NCBI GenBank assembly: GCA_013054445.1
Contig: JAAMPI010000093.1
Coordinates: 1-64,000, forward strand
DNA: 64,000 bases
From: Cudoniella acicularis
Lineage: Eukaryota > Ascomycota > Leotiomycetes > Helotiales > Helotiaceae
Reading direction: 5' to 3'
Numbering within the stretch: position 1 is the first letter of the stretch; each line of letters begins with the position of its first letter. The notes below the pieces were generated by a model, which saw only the letters and a program-made list of their open reading frames with translations, did not search any database and was not told the origin of the DNA. The position numbers and the translations under genes are program-made. Shown here piece after piece: positions 34,883 to 48,089 of this stretch.

Positions 34883-35005
34883 TACCTCCATAGCCCCACA
34901 AAAACTGCTGGAGTTGAGTTTTTGTCTCCAATGACCCAATTTAGAAACCATGTTTTATGCTTTGCCCTCTATTACACATATTCTACAATTCTCAAGTGCA
35001 TGCTC

Positions 35006-35628
35006 TTATCGTACGACCTTTTCGACCCATACTCCCTCCAACCTCCGAACCTCATCCTTGAATGTCTGCACCTCCTTCCAGCAATCTAGCGGTCGCCTGT
35101 CGTTGTCCCTTAGGCATTTCACAACCTCGCTCTTTGCCTTTTCTACACTTTCATCGACGTCCGTCAGTCTCTTTCGCTGCTCGAGCTTCTTCCGTAATTC
35201 CTTCACATCGTTCTGGACACTTTCTCTTCCCAGATCCCTCAGAGTATCCCCTGCCGACTTTCCCTCTGGTTTGGGTTCGTGCGCGGAGATCTTAGATTGA
35301 AGCTCTTCAAAATCCTTTGCAGCTCGGTCTTGGAGTTTCTTCAGCTCGCTGGCGACGCGCGATTGGATATGGAGCTCGAGGGTTTTGGCACGGGTGGAAT
35401 CGGTCTGCACAAAATGTCGTATTAGCATTGGGTGCCAGTTTGCGAGTAGATATGCATACTTCTGGGCTTGACTGCAGAGAATCTACCAATTCAGTTGAGA
35501 ATCGGACAGGAGTGTCACTGTCGGGAAGTCAGCTATTTGCGCGCCGGAGAACATCGGCAGGGGAGAATTGACCTTTTCCATACTTGTGACGTAGGCGCCT
35601 CAGCAGGCTTTGAGGACCCTGATCCCAT
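35006..35628 (-). CDS. MIC19: MICOS subunit Mic19 (DUF1690)
   Basis: Exons 35573-35628, 35460-35517 and 35006-35404 join in phase to 170 aa, the typical fungal size. The start MGSGSSKP carries the N-terminal Gly of a likely myristoylation site, as in Mic19. It is followed by VRFSTELVDSLQSSPE, a long charged coiled coil (LELHIQSRVASELKKLQDR) and a C-terminal CX10C pair (CLRDNDRRPLDC) in the CHCH-like end. Mic19 sits on the intermembrane-space side of the inner membrane and links Mic60 to the rest of the crista-junction complex. The three-exon model uses GTCAAT and GTATGC donors; the first is weak, but it is the only one that keeps phase. Confidence 0.88.
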
Positions 35629-37758
35629 TCTGAGTTGTGGGGAAGCTTCAATGCCTGTTCTTCAACTTGGTGTTCTGAAGCCCTTGAAATTTGAGGTTCT
35701 TGATACCGAGACTTGGCGCTTAGGTAAGCTTCAGGATGAGAGCCTCACACGTGACTCTCGGAGAGAGGTCTTGGCATCGTCTAAAAAAAAACAACCCCGC
35801 TACGCTCCCGAGGTCGACGCCACCCGAAGGAGGGCATCCTGGCCGGAAATTTTGATGGTTTCGAAGGAGCCGTTTGTTGCTCGTTATGGGTGCTTGTACT
35901 TAGCCTTATGTTCCTCCAAAAATTCTGTATTTTTAGGTAAAGTGGGAGCTCTACCAGCCCTGGGATTTAAGCATATCTGGGAATATTTGTTGTGAACTTC
36001 GTAGGCATGCGAGTTTTGGGTTTCAAAGAAGTTTTACTCTGATTGAATCAGATCTGGGTACAAATATACCTACTCGGCTATCCAAAAGTGCAAAAAAATG
36101 AGGAGGTTGGCTGAGAATCACCGTGACGGTAGGTACCTAGGTACCCATAGGATGACCGATGAAGGCGAAGCTTCAACGGAGGCCTCCGAGAAGCCGTATT
36201 GCCAGAACATCCGATTGAGGATGAGAGGAATTGTAAAGGAGCTCCTCCATCAGCAAACATCAGCAGATACAGTACACGTCCTCGTCGCAAACACAGTGGT
36301 CGTTAACCTGAGCGACTGGTATTTCCGTCATCATTTGCCCCTCCCCTCGCAGTGACTGAGTGACTCCAGGGTTCAGTGCGATTGCGATCTATCATCTGTC
36401 TGTTTGTCGCATCTGCAAATCCAGGGGAAACGAGGGGAAAGAAGGAATTTAATAGGCCACTACCAGGCTGCGTCTGAATGTTTCTCAGGTCGTTTCAAAC
36501 AGTGGGCCAGTGAGATGGTCAGCCCGAGGATGCGCCAAGGAGATCCGAAGTGTGCGCTGGTGCGCCACAGGAACAGGGTTGATGAGAGGCACACGGAATT
36601 CCAACCGCTTGGCTCGCCCCTGATGCTTGTGAACCTCATCGTCGTAAAATCTTTTCAGACCGCATCACCGCCCGCTCCCGTTGACTCGTCGAGAACGTTT
36701 GAAATCAAGCCTTCCGCCGTCGAGTGCTAGAGAGGCTGAGATAGCTCAGAACTGGCTGGTGTTTGCCCCTTGACCGCCGGGCTGTCCCACTCACTTCATG
36801 TTGGTGCCGTTTGTCGCGTAGGGGGTGGCTGCAGGAAGATTATTACAATCCTGCGTCGTACCATCACCTTTTCCCAGAACTCCTCTCAACCTTCATTAGG
36901 AACTCTTTTTCTCTTTTTGTGCGACCTGCCATCTCTTCAGTCGTTACTTCTTTCGCTCGCCATTGTTACATTGCTTAATGTTGAATCATTTGTTTGCATG
37001 ACGATTCGAAGTCGAGATCCAATTCAATAGAAATCCTGCTGCGCAGTCTGTCCTTATTTACACATAGACGCACCCTCAATTGCGCATTTGAAGCGATTCG
37101 CTCCTTGATTGCAGAAGGCGAGGAAGAGAAATTTGTTGGATCCCTTGGAGTCTCTTACTCGAAACAATTTGGACCCGCCTCTTATCGCCTACTCAAGAAG
37201 ATTCATTGCTGGGCAATTTACAACCCATTCCACCTTCGGAAACAAACTCACTTGGCGTGCACTCCTCACAAACGCTTAGATTCCTCAGTTGCCCGTACGA
37301 GGCAACCATACGTTCACTTTCGCCTTACCAACTACCCACATTCTTTCAGATCCTCGGTTGATCAGAGCGCAAGTCCTGGAGACTTTACCTTCTTCCATTC
37401 GATTCAAAGACTAGACAAAGCTTTCGATACGGTCGCTGTGCTCTTTGTGACTCGAAAGCTTGGACAACTCATTCTCTTTCAACTTCAAACAAAGTCACAA
37501 AACCATTCACCGAAGACAATGCTTGTTATTGAGAAACAATGCTTTGTGTTATTCGCTAAATTACAATAAGGCTCAATAGAAATATAACAACTGCGAATGC
37601 CTATTGACTGGAAGGTTTGCTATTTCTCCTGCTTTCTCCATCACTCTATTTTGGCATTGCTAGAAGTACACAAGAACTTACAAAGTTACAGATCAATCCA
37701 TCTCAACAACGAATCCCAAGCACAAAAAAATCAACAAAACCAGCAAAAACCAGGCACC
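35629..37758. other. long upstream region of the ferric reductase gene
   Basis: 2.1 kb without a recognised gene. A 191-codon frame at 36994-37569 has no similarity and no initiation context. 54 in-frame codons directly before the reductase start (from 37597) are open but Gln/Asn/Ser-rich and probably untranslated. Confidence 0.5.
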
Positions 37759-39570
37759 ATGGTGTCCACAACAGCCCCTTCAAACGCGACAGCGACAACC
37801 GAATCATACACAGAGATGTCAATAGCACCTTTCGCAACAGCCCTAAATGGTGTCAACCAACCGATGAACATGCTCTTCAAGGACGTCATGTGGTGGAGTT
37901 TGGGCGTGCTGGCCATGTTCATCTTAATCTTTCGAATCGCGCAAAGAGCAATAGCTCACTGGAGGCATTTGGCTGCTATGAACTTATCAGGGGACCAGCA
38001 AAGATATTGGGCGATAAATCGATACGCATCTTGGTGGAAATTTAAGAAGTACATGATGTACGCACCTCTAGGGAAAAAGCGACATAACAGGGAAATTCGA
38101 CTCTCGACGGCGGGGAACATGGGGACCATTCCGTCAAGATTCCACACCATCCTCATAATCATCTTCATTCTGTCCAACATTTCTTTCTGCGCAGTCCTGG
38201 ACTACAGCAGAAGCGACAAATGGTCAATAATCGCGGAACTTCGAGGGCGATCAGGTGTTCTTGCAGTGGTTAATATGGTTGCCCTGATAATTTTCGCTGG
38301 CCGCAACAACCCTTTCATTCCGCTGTTGCAGATCAGTTTCGACACTTACAATCTAATGCATCGTTGGGTTGGCAGAATGGTAGTCGTTGAGGTTATCGTC
38401 CACACAACATGCTGGGCAATCGTCAAACACGCTGCTGCGGGCTGGTCAGGATTGTTCGCTATAATCGGTGTTGATCCATTTATTCTCTCGGGCACAATTG
38501 GAACCTGCGCAATGCTCATTCTATTCATCACTTCCCTATCACCGCTCAGACACGCCTTCTACGAGACATTCCTCGATATCCACATCATCATGGCTATGCT
38601 CGCTATCATCGCCACATGGATCCATTGCAAGGTAGCCAAACTTCCACAACTACCCTGGGTTGAAGCCGTCTTCATACTCTGGATGTGTGATCGCGTGGCC
38701 CGAATGGCTCGACTCATTTGGTTCAATTACGGCAGGAGAAATGGCTGGACAACCGCCAGCATCGAGTCTCTCCCCGGCGAAGCTTGCAGGGTTACCATTC
38801 ACCTGCCAAAGCACGTGGATATCAAGCCCGGATCTCACGCATATCTCCGTTTCCAAGGCGCAAATCCCTGGGAATCCCACCCATTTTCTGTCGGGTGGGT
38901 AGAACACAAAGCCAGATACCCGTCCCTGCCAACCAGCGAAAAGACCCCTAAATCACAAGACCCCGACCTGATTTCCGACATCTCCTTCGTGATTCACGCG
39001 CAAACAGGCATGACGAGAAAACTGTACAACAAGGCGAGCATGTGCAGCCCACGAATATTGAGAATCAAGGCCGCATTCGAGGGACCATACGGGGGACACC
39101 ACTCCTTAGATTCCTACGGGCATGTTGTACTCTTCGCCGGCGCCAGCGGTATCACCCACCAAATCCCATACGTGCAACATCTCGTGCAGGGATTCAACGA
39201 TGGAACTGTTGCAACGCGAAGAGTCACGCTCATCTGGATCATCCGCGACAGTCCGCACTTGGAATGGGTCCGACCGTGGATGGACCAGATTCTCAAAATG
39301 CCAAGACGCAGAGACGTCCTGCACATCAGGCTCTGTGTGACGCGACCGAAGAATCCAAGATCCATTGTATCTCCAAGTACAACAGTGCAGATGAGCTCCG
39401 GCAGACCGAGCGTCAACCTCCTCCTTGAGAAGGAAGTCGAGCTGCAGAAAGGCGCCATGTGTGTTACGGTTTGCGGCCCTGGCAGTCTAGCTGACAATGT
39501 CCGAGATGCCGTGAGAGAGAACCAACATAGAGGTGTGATAGACTACATTGAGGAGAGCTTTACATGGTAG
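37759..39570 (+). CDS. ferric/cupric-chelate reductase (FRE family)
   Basis: Single exon, 603 aa. ATG 37759 (GGCACCATGG) is preferred to 37597 because of its context and because the family starts with a short N-glycosylated outside segment (here NATATT). Then come about seven membrane helices. The ferric-reductase domain has two bis-His haem pairs: His201 (NLMHRWVGR) and His215 with His275 (DIHIIMA) and His289 (TWIHCKV), each pair of helices spaced by 13 residues. The FAD site is HPFSVGW. The NADPH site is VVLFAGASGITHQIPYV, and CGPGSLADNVRDAVREN closes the nucleotide-binding domain. The enzyme passes electrons from NADPH across the plasma membrane to reduce Fe(III) before uptake. All key residues are present. 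No siderophore or permease gene is next to it. Confidence 0.93.
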   Translation: MVSTTAPSNATATTESYTEMSIAPFATALNGVNQPMNMLFKDVMWWSLGVLAMFILIFRIAQRAIAHWRHLAAMNLSGDQQRYWAINRYASWWKFKKYMMYAPLGKKRHNREIRLSTAGNMGTIPSRFHTILIIIFILSNISFCAVLDYSRSDKWSIIAELRGRSGVLAVVNMVALIIFAGRNNPFIPLLQISFDTYNLMHRWVGRMVVVEVIVHTTCWAIVKHAAAGWSGLFAIIGVDPFILSGTIGTCAMLILFITSLSPLRHAFYETFLDIHIIMAMLAIIATWIHCKVAKLPQLPWVEAVFILWMCDRVARMARLIWFNYGRRNGWTTASIESLPGEACRVTIHLPKHVDIKPGSHAYLRFQGANPWESHPFSVGWVEHKARYPSLPTSEKTPKSQDPDLISDISFVIHAQTGMTRKLYNKASMCSPRILRIKAAFEGPYGGHHSLDSYGHVVLFAGASGITHQIPYVQHLVQGFNDGTVATRRVTLIWIIRDSPHLEWVRPWMDQILKMPRRRDVLHIRLCVTRPKNPRSIVSPSTTVQMSSGRPSVNLLLEKEVELQKGAMCVTVCGPGSLADNVRDAVRENQHRGVIDYIEESFTW

Positions 39571-40882
39571 ATTAGGATTCTTGATGATAATGGAATGAGT
39601 GAATGTTCGATTCTTTGCACATATTTTAAAGATGAAGCACTTTGTAGCAGTGGCCCCGTACCCCTACATAGTGCCATTTAGAATTTTAGAGACGAGATAT
39701 TTAGTGGACTTGCCAGCTTAGAGGTACTTGCCCAGCAAAAGAGCGATTGAAAAATTATTTGTCTACTTTTAAAGAAATTTTGATGTTTTCTTTGAATGAT
39801 TTCTTTGCGTCGCGAATGCCAGAAAAGGGTAGCATGCTAGGATAAGATACTCACGAACTATAAGACTTTTAACCAGTGCTAGATCTCTTGATATGGCAGT
39901 ATTTACTTAGAATACATATAAATATAACAATACTAATAGAGACTTTCAATTAAGAAATTTCTGCGAATTTGGGAATAACTCATGAACTTGATATTTAAAT
40001 ACCTTTGAATCTATGGATCACTGACGAGATTGATTTATAAATATTTTTGTATCTGCGAATAACTCAGTGGCTTAATTAGTAAATCTTTACAAGATGCCCG
40101 ATAATATGCCACTTTTCGGCCCACGAGGTTGAGTTACTAACGGATATAGAGATATTTAGAAAATAAATTATCCCTTCTAATTTTTTCGTCTTCATTCCAG
40201 GGATAGGGTTTTGTATCGCGAGATTCTAGACTGTTCAAAGAAGGCTCACGGTTCACGAGTATCTCCCCTGGTGTGCCACCCTTTTTGCAACTGCGAAATT
40301 TGCTTGTTTTTGGACAAAAGAGGTGATCCTTTCCTAGAATTTCTTTGACGCCAGACCAATCAGGATACCATTCTGGTCCGATTCTAACAAATCCGACAAA
40401 GACCCCTGTTTTAGAATCCGGATTTCGGGTACCATTGCAGTATGCAGCAATCGTCACTCGTCTTGTGTCTTTGCATACTGGAAAGTATAGACGTAAAGAA
40501 GACCTCTTATAGGACCGCATAAACTCAATTTGAATTTAACCGTCAAATATGTCTGTGACGTGCATGCAGCGGACGGGGAAGGGGGGTGCTGCGTCAACGT
40601 CAACCCCGCGAACTGTGCCTAGCCTAGCCGAGCCGATCAATAAAATCGCCCCGCCATTCGGCGACAACAGAAATGGGGAGACAAATTTTGAATGAGTCAA
40701 TCCTCTCGTCCAAACAGTTTTTTCTCTCTGTTTAATTTGCACCCCACCCAAACATCACCCTCACATCTCGCATTTTGGAATCTTTGACAACACAACGTCG
40801 AATTTGTTTGTGAGACCAACCGTAAAAAGCAAGTTCAGGATCTGCCGAAGAATTCTCCTTTCGTTACCACCCCGCCATCAAG
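39571..40882. other. AT-rich intergenic region with a lone minus-strand frame
   Basis: 39600-40130 is strongly AT-rich. A 127-codon frame on the minus strand (40137-40520) has near-normal composition (CNGTRNPDSKTGVFVGFVRI, DWSGVKEILGKDH), but I recognise no family and found no flanking exons. It may be a relic or chance. 40740-40880 holds the LEU4 promoter and leader. Confidence 0.45.
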
Positions 40883-42972
40883 ATGCCCATGTAAGAACTC
40901 TTTGCGCCTCTTATTGTAGCGCAGTCGAAGCTAAGATTCTTGATTGCAGGCTCAAGGATCCCTCAAAGAAATACAAAGCTTTCAAGCCTCTCGCTCTCCC
41001 AGACAGACAATGGCCCTCAAAGACAATTGAGAAACCCCCACGATGGCTTTCGACGGATTTGCGGGATGGCAACCAGAGCTTGGTCGATCCCATGGTACGC
41101 CAAAGGTTTCCAATAACCCCAAAATCTCGCAGATTCTAACTTTACAATTCTAGGATGGGGAACAAAAATTCACATACTTCAAGATGTTAGTCGAGCTTGG
41201 GTACAAAGAAATCGAAATTTCCTTCCCATCAGCGTCGCAAACTGATTTCGACTTTACGAGACGCCTTGTTGAAACCCCCGGAGTAGTGCCCGACGATGTT
41301 TGGCTTCAGGTTCTTTCGCCCTGCCGAGAAGATTTCATCAAGCGTACAGTGGAGTCTCTCACAGGTGCAAAGAAAGCTCTCCTACACGTATATGTTGCTA
41401 CCAGTGAATGCTTTCAACGTATAGTGTTTGGCATGACAGAAGAACAGAATTTGGAATTGGCAGTCAAGTGTGCAAAATATGCACGATCAATCACCAAAGA
41501 CGACCCGGCGCAAGCTGGCACCGAATGGGCGTTCGAATTCAGTCCAGAATGCTTCTCAGATTCCCGACCCGAATTTGTAATCCAAATCTGCGAAGCTGTC
41601 AAGGAAGCTTGGGGTCCTACTGTGGAAAATCCCATTATTTTCAATCTCCCAGCCACGGTTGAAATGTCTACGCCGAATGTTTATGCCGATCAAATTGAAT
41701 ATTTCTGCAGGAATATGACCGAAAGGGAGAAATTTTGCGTTTCTCTCCACCCACACAATGATCGAGGCTGCGCAGTTGCAGCGGCAGAATTAGCACAAAT
41801 GGCTGGAGCAGACAGAGTCGAGGGATGTCTCTTTGGAAACGGCGAGAGAACTGGAAATGTTGACCTTGTCACCCTAGCTTTGAATCTCTACACTCAAGGT
41901 ATACATCCCAAAATCGACTTTTCAGATCTCAACAGGGTGATCGACGTGGTGGAAGTCAGTAACAAGATTCCCGTACATCCTCGAGCACCCTACGGTGGTT
42001 CTCTTGTAGTCTGCGCATTCAGTGGTTCACACCAGGATGCCATCAAGAAAGGTTTCCAGGTCCGGAAAAAGGCAGGGGCTACAAACGAAGATCAGTGGCA
42101 ACTCCCGTACCTTCCATTGGATCCTCAAGATATTGGTCGCACATACGAAGCAATTATCCGAGTCAACTCACAAAGCGGCAAGGGTGGAGCTGCCTGGATC
42201 ATTCTCCGAAATCTCGAGCTCGATTTACCTCGTGGTTTACAAGTTGCTTTCAGCCGTATTGTCCAGAAGCACGCGGATGAAGTTGGCCGAGAACTTTTGT
42301 CGAGTGAAATCCAAGATCTCTTCGAAAAGACGTATTTCCTCAAAGACAACCCTAGATTTACTTTGGTAGATTATAGTATAAGCACTGACCGATCGGTCTC
42401 GCCTGCACCTCCTGCATTTGGCAAGACTCCAGATACTAAGAACATGAAGAGAATATTCGAAGGTGTTATAAATATCGATGGTCAAGAGCATAAACTTCAC
42501 GGCAGTGGAAATGGACCAATTTCCAGTTTGGCCAATGCTCTCTCTTCAATTGGCGTCGAACTCGATGTTGCTGACTATAAGGAGCACGCTATTGGTGGAG
42601 GTCGAGATGTCAAGGCTGCTTCATACATTGAATGTACCGCTGCTGGCTCTTCGCAAAAGGTCTGGGGTGTTGGTGTTCATGAGGATGTGGTGCAAAGTTC
42701 TTTGATTGCGCTCTTGAGTGCCGCGAGTAGCGTAAGTCTTCCTGTACCGACAGTGATAAATCGGTTGTCTAACATCGAAGCAGTTTATCACAAGCCGACC
42801 CAATACGCCTTTGTTGCTCCGAGGCAAGCATGGTCCATCTCCGAGTCAAGAACTCGATCTCAATGGAAGCCCAAAGAGCCATGAAAATCTTTCCATCCCT
42901 AAGCCGAATGGAGTTCCAAAGAGTGGTCCAGATGCTGTGAGTGTTTTGGAGGCAAAGGCGAATGGGATGTAA
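40883..42972 (+). CDS. LEU4: 2-isopropylmalate synthase
   Basis: Four exons, 40883-40890 (8 nt), 40950-41094, 41154-42731 and 42784-42972, give 639 aa. The TIM-barrel domain has the substrate loop [20 protein letters not shown], the metal-binding SLHPHNDRG (HxH) and [20 protein letters not shown]. The linker has [19 protein letters not shown]. The C-terminal LeuA allosteric domain, where leucine binds in this family, includes [19 protein letters not shown]. It makes isopropylmalate from acetyl-CoA and 2-oxoisovalerate, the first leucine-specific step. The last exon ([12 protein letters not shown] to AKANGM) needs the 52-bp intron 42732-42783; reading through gives a wrong tail. No long N-terminal targeting extension is visible with this start. 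Confidence 0.95.
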
Positions 42973-43659
42973 TGCGGGGTGGCGGGACGGACCTTATGGA
43001 GGGGTAGTTTCAGCTTTGCATTGCTTTTACGAGTTATACCTGGGTGGCATCATCAACATTTATCGCAGGAAGGGAAAAAAAGTGAATTCATCAGCTGGCA
43101 TGTAGTAGTGAGCGAGATCCAGCTTCATTGAAAAATTGTAATCTGCTTCGGGAATTGAGACCGGCGTGGCCCCGAGCATAAATGCCCCACAAGGGTTTGT
43201 ATTGATTTGATCACGTGCCGGCAGCCTATTGCTGCGCTAGGGGAGGTAGCGCAGGGAAGTGCATCGAATCAGTGAATGTGGGAAGAAATCAACAACGAAT
43301 CTGTATTGAAATCTGCAGTCAAATCGCAGAACATTCCTGCTTTTCCAATTCGTGATTCTCTACGCTCCTTCGCCTCATTGACAGGCAGTAAAATCTTTTT
43401 TCCTTGACGGGTTTCGGTCGCTATACACAATAGCCCTGCACTGTAACGCCTTGTCAACAGAACGCGGAATTTCGCTTCTGAAAGACCATCGCCAGGACTT
43501 CAACCACAGCTTCGACCTTCTTGATTCTTAAAAACGCCCGTCTCACACCAAAGAGACTCTCTCCACAAAACCAAGTGACAGCTCTGGTTCTTCTCTACAC
43601 CGCCAGGTACACTCAAAACATACACTGGACACACAGCGCACCGGCTGTGAATCGCGAAG
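42973..43659. other. intergenic, LEU4 3' flank and KAP95 promoter
   Basis: No gene seen. Ends in an A/C-rich leader before the KAP95 ATG. Confidence 0.55.
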
Positions 43660-46651
43660 ATGGATGTCAATTCGGTGCTCTTGAACACCTTCTCCGCTGG
43701 TCAGTCACTGGCCCTCCGCGTCCTGAACGGACCCGGCAGCTCTTTGAAACGCCTGCTAACAGCTTCTAGATGCTACGATACGAAATGCGGCTGAGCAACA
43801 GCTCACGTCGGCCGCTGAGACAAATTTTGTAAGTTCTCTGATCCTGACCGCATCTCTGCCAGGCGCAAAGTTGGCATGCTAACTCGCCTGATCTAGTCCG
43901 GATACCTTGTTACCCTCGTTCAAGAACTTGCAAATGAAGAGGCACAGGGTCCAGTGCGAGCTGCAGCAGGTATTGCCCTAAAGAACGCATTTACAGCGCG
44001 CGAATATGCCCGATTACACGATCTACAAGAAAAATGGCTTGCACAGGCGGATGATACAAAGAAACGCGTCAAGGAGTTGACACTTCAGGCTCTTGGCTCC
44101 GTTAACGCACAAGCTGGTCAAGCAGCAGCACAAGTTATAGCTTCGATAGCTGCTATTGAACTCCCACGCAACCAATGGCTCGAGCTTATGCCCAGTTTGG
44201 TGCGAAATGTTGGCGAAGGCGGCGACCACCTAAAGCAAGCTTCTCTCACAACCATAGGATTTATCTGCGAAAGCCAAGATCCAGAGTTGCGAGCGAGCCT
44301 TGTTCAACACTCAAACGCCATTCTTACTGCCGTCGTTCAAGGTGCTCGTAAAGAGGAACCAAATCCGGAAGTTCGTCTGGCCGCTATATATGCTCTCGGA
44401 GACTCCCTCGAGTTTGTGGACAGCAACTTCAAGAACGAGGGCGAGCGCAACTACATCATGCAAGTTATCTGCGAGGCTACACAAGCTGCGGATTCCCGCA
44501 TACAACAGGGTGCTTTTGGATGTCTGAATAGGATCATGTCACTATACTACGAACTGATGCGCTTCTACATGGAAAAGGCTCTCTTCGGACTCACCATTAT
44601 GGGCATGAAGAGCGAGGAGGAAGATGTAGCGAAGCTGGCTGTTGAGTTCTGGAGCACAGTCTGCGAAGAGGAGATTGCCATTGAGGATGATAATGCACAG
44701 GTGAGCTGAAGTATATTGCTTTTGGTGAATATCGCTAATACGAAAACAGGTTGACCGAACCGATCAAATACGACCAATCTTCCATTTCTGCGCTGTCGCA
44801 ACGAACGAGGTTGTTCCAGTTCTTCTGATGCTCTTGACAAAGCAGGACGAAGACGCCGGTGATGACGAATATAATCTCTCCCGAGCCGCCTACCAATGTC
44901 TACAACTTTATGCTCAAGCTGTTGGTGGAGCAGTTATTCAACCCGTTCTGTCTTTCGTCGAAGCCAACTTGCGCTCCGAGGACTGGCACCATCGTGATGC
45001 TGCCGTGTCCGCCTTTGGTGCCATTATGGAGGGACCCGAAGACAAGACCATTGAGCCAATCGTGAAGCAAGCTCTCCCAGTCATTATCAATATGATGGAC
45101 GATAAGGTTATCCATGTCAAGGATTCCACGGCTTATGCACTTGGTCGTATCACAGAAGCCTGCTCAGAGGCTATTGATCCTGTCGTTCACCTTCCTAAGC
45201 TAATTGCTTCTCTTTTCGAGGGTTTGATCAGTAGTCCAAAGATGGCCGGTTCATGCTGTTGGGCTTTGATGAATCTTGCTGAGCGCTTTTCCGGCGAAAT
45301 TGGTTGCCAAGAAAACCCCTTGACCCCCCATTTCAATGAGAGCATCTCACGCCTCCTTCAAGTCACTGAGCGACCTGATGCTGACAACCAACTCCGAACT
45401 GCTGCTTATGAAGTCCTGAATACTTTCGTGCAAAATGCTGCCAATGATAGCTTGCCTGCCGTTGCATCACTTTCGGACGTTATCATTAAGCGTTTGGAAG
45501 ATACCATCCCTCTCCAGTCGCAAGTTGTCAGTGTTGAAGACAAGATTACTCTTGAGGAGATGCAAACCAGCTTGTGCACTGTACTTCTTGCCATTATCCA
45601 ACGTCTCGAGAAGGAGATTGCCCCACAAGCACATCGCATTATGGGTGTCCTGCTCCAAATTCTGACAACAGCTGGTCCGAAGTCAAGTGTTCCAGACGCT
45701 GTCTTTGCTACGGTCAGCAGCTTAGCCAACGCCCTCGAGGATGGGTTTGCTCCATTCATGGAACATTTCTCACCCTTCCTGTATAACGCCCTTGGAAACC
45801 AAGAAGAGCCAGCCCTGTGCTCGATGGCAATTGGTCTGGTTAGCGACATTACCCGCTCGATGGGTCCTCTCTGCCAGCCATATTGTGACACATTTATGAA
45901 TTATCTACTCAACAATTTAAGGGTATGTTGTTCTCTTGCTTGAAATGGAAACCGGGCATTTTTATCCCGAACTGCCATGGATAGCCAGGTTGATCCCACA
46001 CTAACATTTGCCACAGAGTACAGCACTTGCTAATCAATTCAAGCCTGCTATCCTGCAATGTTTTGGAGATATTGCCGGCGCAATTGGCGGCCATTTCGAG
46101 ACTTACCTCTCCGTCGTTGCTCAAGTTCTCCAGCAAGCAGCTGGTGTCCAGGCAAGCCCAGATGGAACATATGAGATGTTCGACTATGTCATTTCGCTAC
46201 GCGAGGGCATTATGGATGCATGGGGTGGAATCATTGGCGCGATGAAGAGCGGTGACAAGAGTGAGTAAATTGTTTCCCATGAAGTTTTCAATTGCTAATA
46301 ATCAACCAGCTGCCCTCCTTGCACCTTACGTTGAGTCGGTTTTCTCGCTTCTGAATGTCGTCTTCATCGATCAAAATCGAAGCGATGCTCTCATGCGATC
46401 TGCTATGGGTGTTATTGGGTAAGAAAATCTCGAACTTGGTTGGTGGCTTTGCTAATGAGTATAGTGATCTTGCTGATGCCTTCCCAAATGGCGAATTCTC
46501 AAATTTCTACCGCGCCGAATGGGTGACCCAAATGATTAAGGAGACCCGACAAAACCGGGAGTTCCAAGCTCGCACTATCGATACTGCGCGATGGGCACGT
46601 GAACAGGTCAAGCGCCAAATTGGTGGCATCCAAGGCACTCAACAAACTTGA
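43660..46651 (+). CDS. KAP95: importin beta-1 (karyopherin beta)
   Basis: Seven exons, 43660-43699, 43770-43828, 43897-44700, 44750-45922, 46017-46260, 46310-46418 and 46465-46651, join without phase loss to 871 aa, the normal size. The N-terminus MDVNSVLLNTFSA..DATIRNAAEQQL starts an all-HEAT-repeat solenoid. Strong family blocks are GPVRAAAGIALKNAFTAREY, NQWLELMPSLV, LKQASLTTIGFICE, LAAIYALGDSLEF, DWHHRDAAVSAFGAIMEGPE and HVKDSTAYALGRITE. It carries importin-alpha/NLS cargo, or some cargo directly, through nuclear pores and is released by Ran-GTP. Six introns all have GT..AG ends. Confidence 0.97.
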
Positions 46652-48089
46652 TCGGTCTTCATTCGATCGCACGCGTCCAAGACTATCACTTTTAATGTCC
46701 TCCCTAGGGCCGGCGCACTACGTCTACACATAGAGCTCACGGGGATCAACGATCGCTTTCTACATTCCATATTTTCTTCGACTGGTCAAAATGAGGGGTC
46801 TTGTCCTCGACCAAGGCGTTATTTTTGCTTTATCATTCACCCTAATCGCCACCAGCTGTTTGTTCACCACCACCCCACATCGAGGAGATCGGATTCCGGC
46901 GAAGTCGACTGAGAATCGAAACGAACGACTCGAACTGTTTTGCACAGCATAACACGTATAGCACCAAACCAGCACAACAAACACCAACCCGTTGTATAAA
47001 ATTCTACAAAGACCCCTTTTCGCACCGCGCCAATACCCCAGTTTATTACACCAACGCGCCATGTTTCATTTTACGACCATTCGATAAACCGCATCCCCAG
47101 AAAAAGTGCACCTGGGAGTTGGAAGCCGCGAAGACGATATGAAGAGAGCTATGTCACCTGAAAAATCATGTAACTTTTTTTCTTTTGTTGTGACTGCAGT
47201 TCTTAATGGAATTTGCAGATGGCGATGAAAGGAAGAAGGCCCTGTTCTGTAACCCTCACGACGATCGACCGGATTGGGTCCGTTGTGAAGCTGGTGACTA
47301 GAGAGTGAATGAGCAGATTCAAGAGAGATTGGCTCGAGTTGGAGTTAGAGGGAGAGGAAAGAGAGGAAGCGATTTGTAAGGATGGAGGCAAGCTCTTCTT
47401 TTTTTCTGGATATGTGTCAAGTGATGCATAGATGGGATGGGATATTGCCTTTGTCTGATATTTGAGGGGAGTGTATGGGGCTCATTAACTTGAGATGATG
47501 GTGGGTGGAGGAGGTTGATACCGTAGATGTGGATGAGATGATGAATGAAATGCGATCCCCCCCCCCAACTCCCTGAATGCTTTGATCTGTGAATAACTGA
47601 TTGTGGGATCGGATTTCTCGGAAATTATAACCGTGGCAACTAAGTCTGCCCAAGACACCTGATCTCCCAAGTCGACCAGAACCAAGCCATTCCACGACAT
47701 CACCTTCAAGTCACTTAAATGATTCTTTCAGATCACGCTTTCATTTCTCGTGGAAGATGGTACGCAGGTAAGTAAGTAGGCATGAAAAATCATAAATCTC
47801 ATTCGTTGACCAATGATCGATTGGTATCAAGAAAATGCAACATGCGGCACTCGCTCAGTAAGTACAGTACATAGAGGCTAATGAAGAATACACCTGTGTA
47901 ATGGACACTCCTCTTCCTCTTCCTCTTTCACCGTACAATAAACACCCTTTCTTTCTTATCTCCTCAACCTCAGCCCTAAGTTAAAATCCTACTATCTTCA
48001 TTCATGAATGCATTGTTCTCGCACTGTTTACTCAACAAATACTCTCTCTCATTAAAAAGTCCACGCCTAAGAAGAAAGTCCACTAAAGC
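46652..48089. other. convergent 3' region, KAP95 / LSB5-like
   Basis: 1.4 kb with no gene. A C10-type run lies at 47557-47566. Open frames on the minus strand overlap low-complexity DNA and are not supported. Confidence 0.55.

Noticed and set aside
36994..37569. 191-aa frame before the ferric reductase
   Set aside because: No similarity, no promoter and wrong phase for the reductase; kept as leader or intergenic.
37597..37758. N-terminal extension of the ferric reductase
   Set aside because: Gln/Asn-rich with no targeting signal; the ATG at 37759 has a much better context and fits the family.
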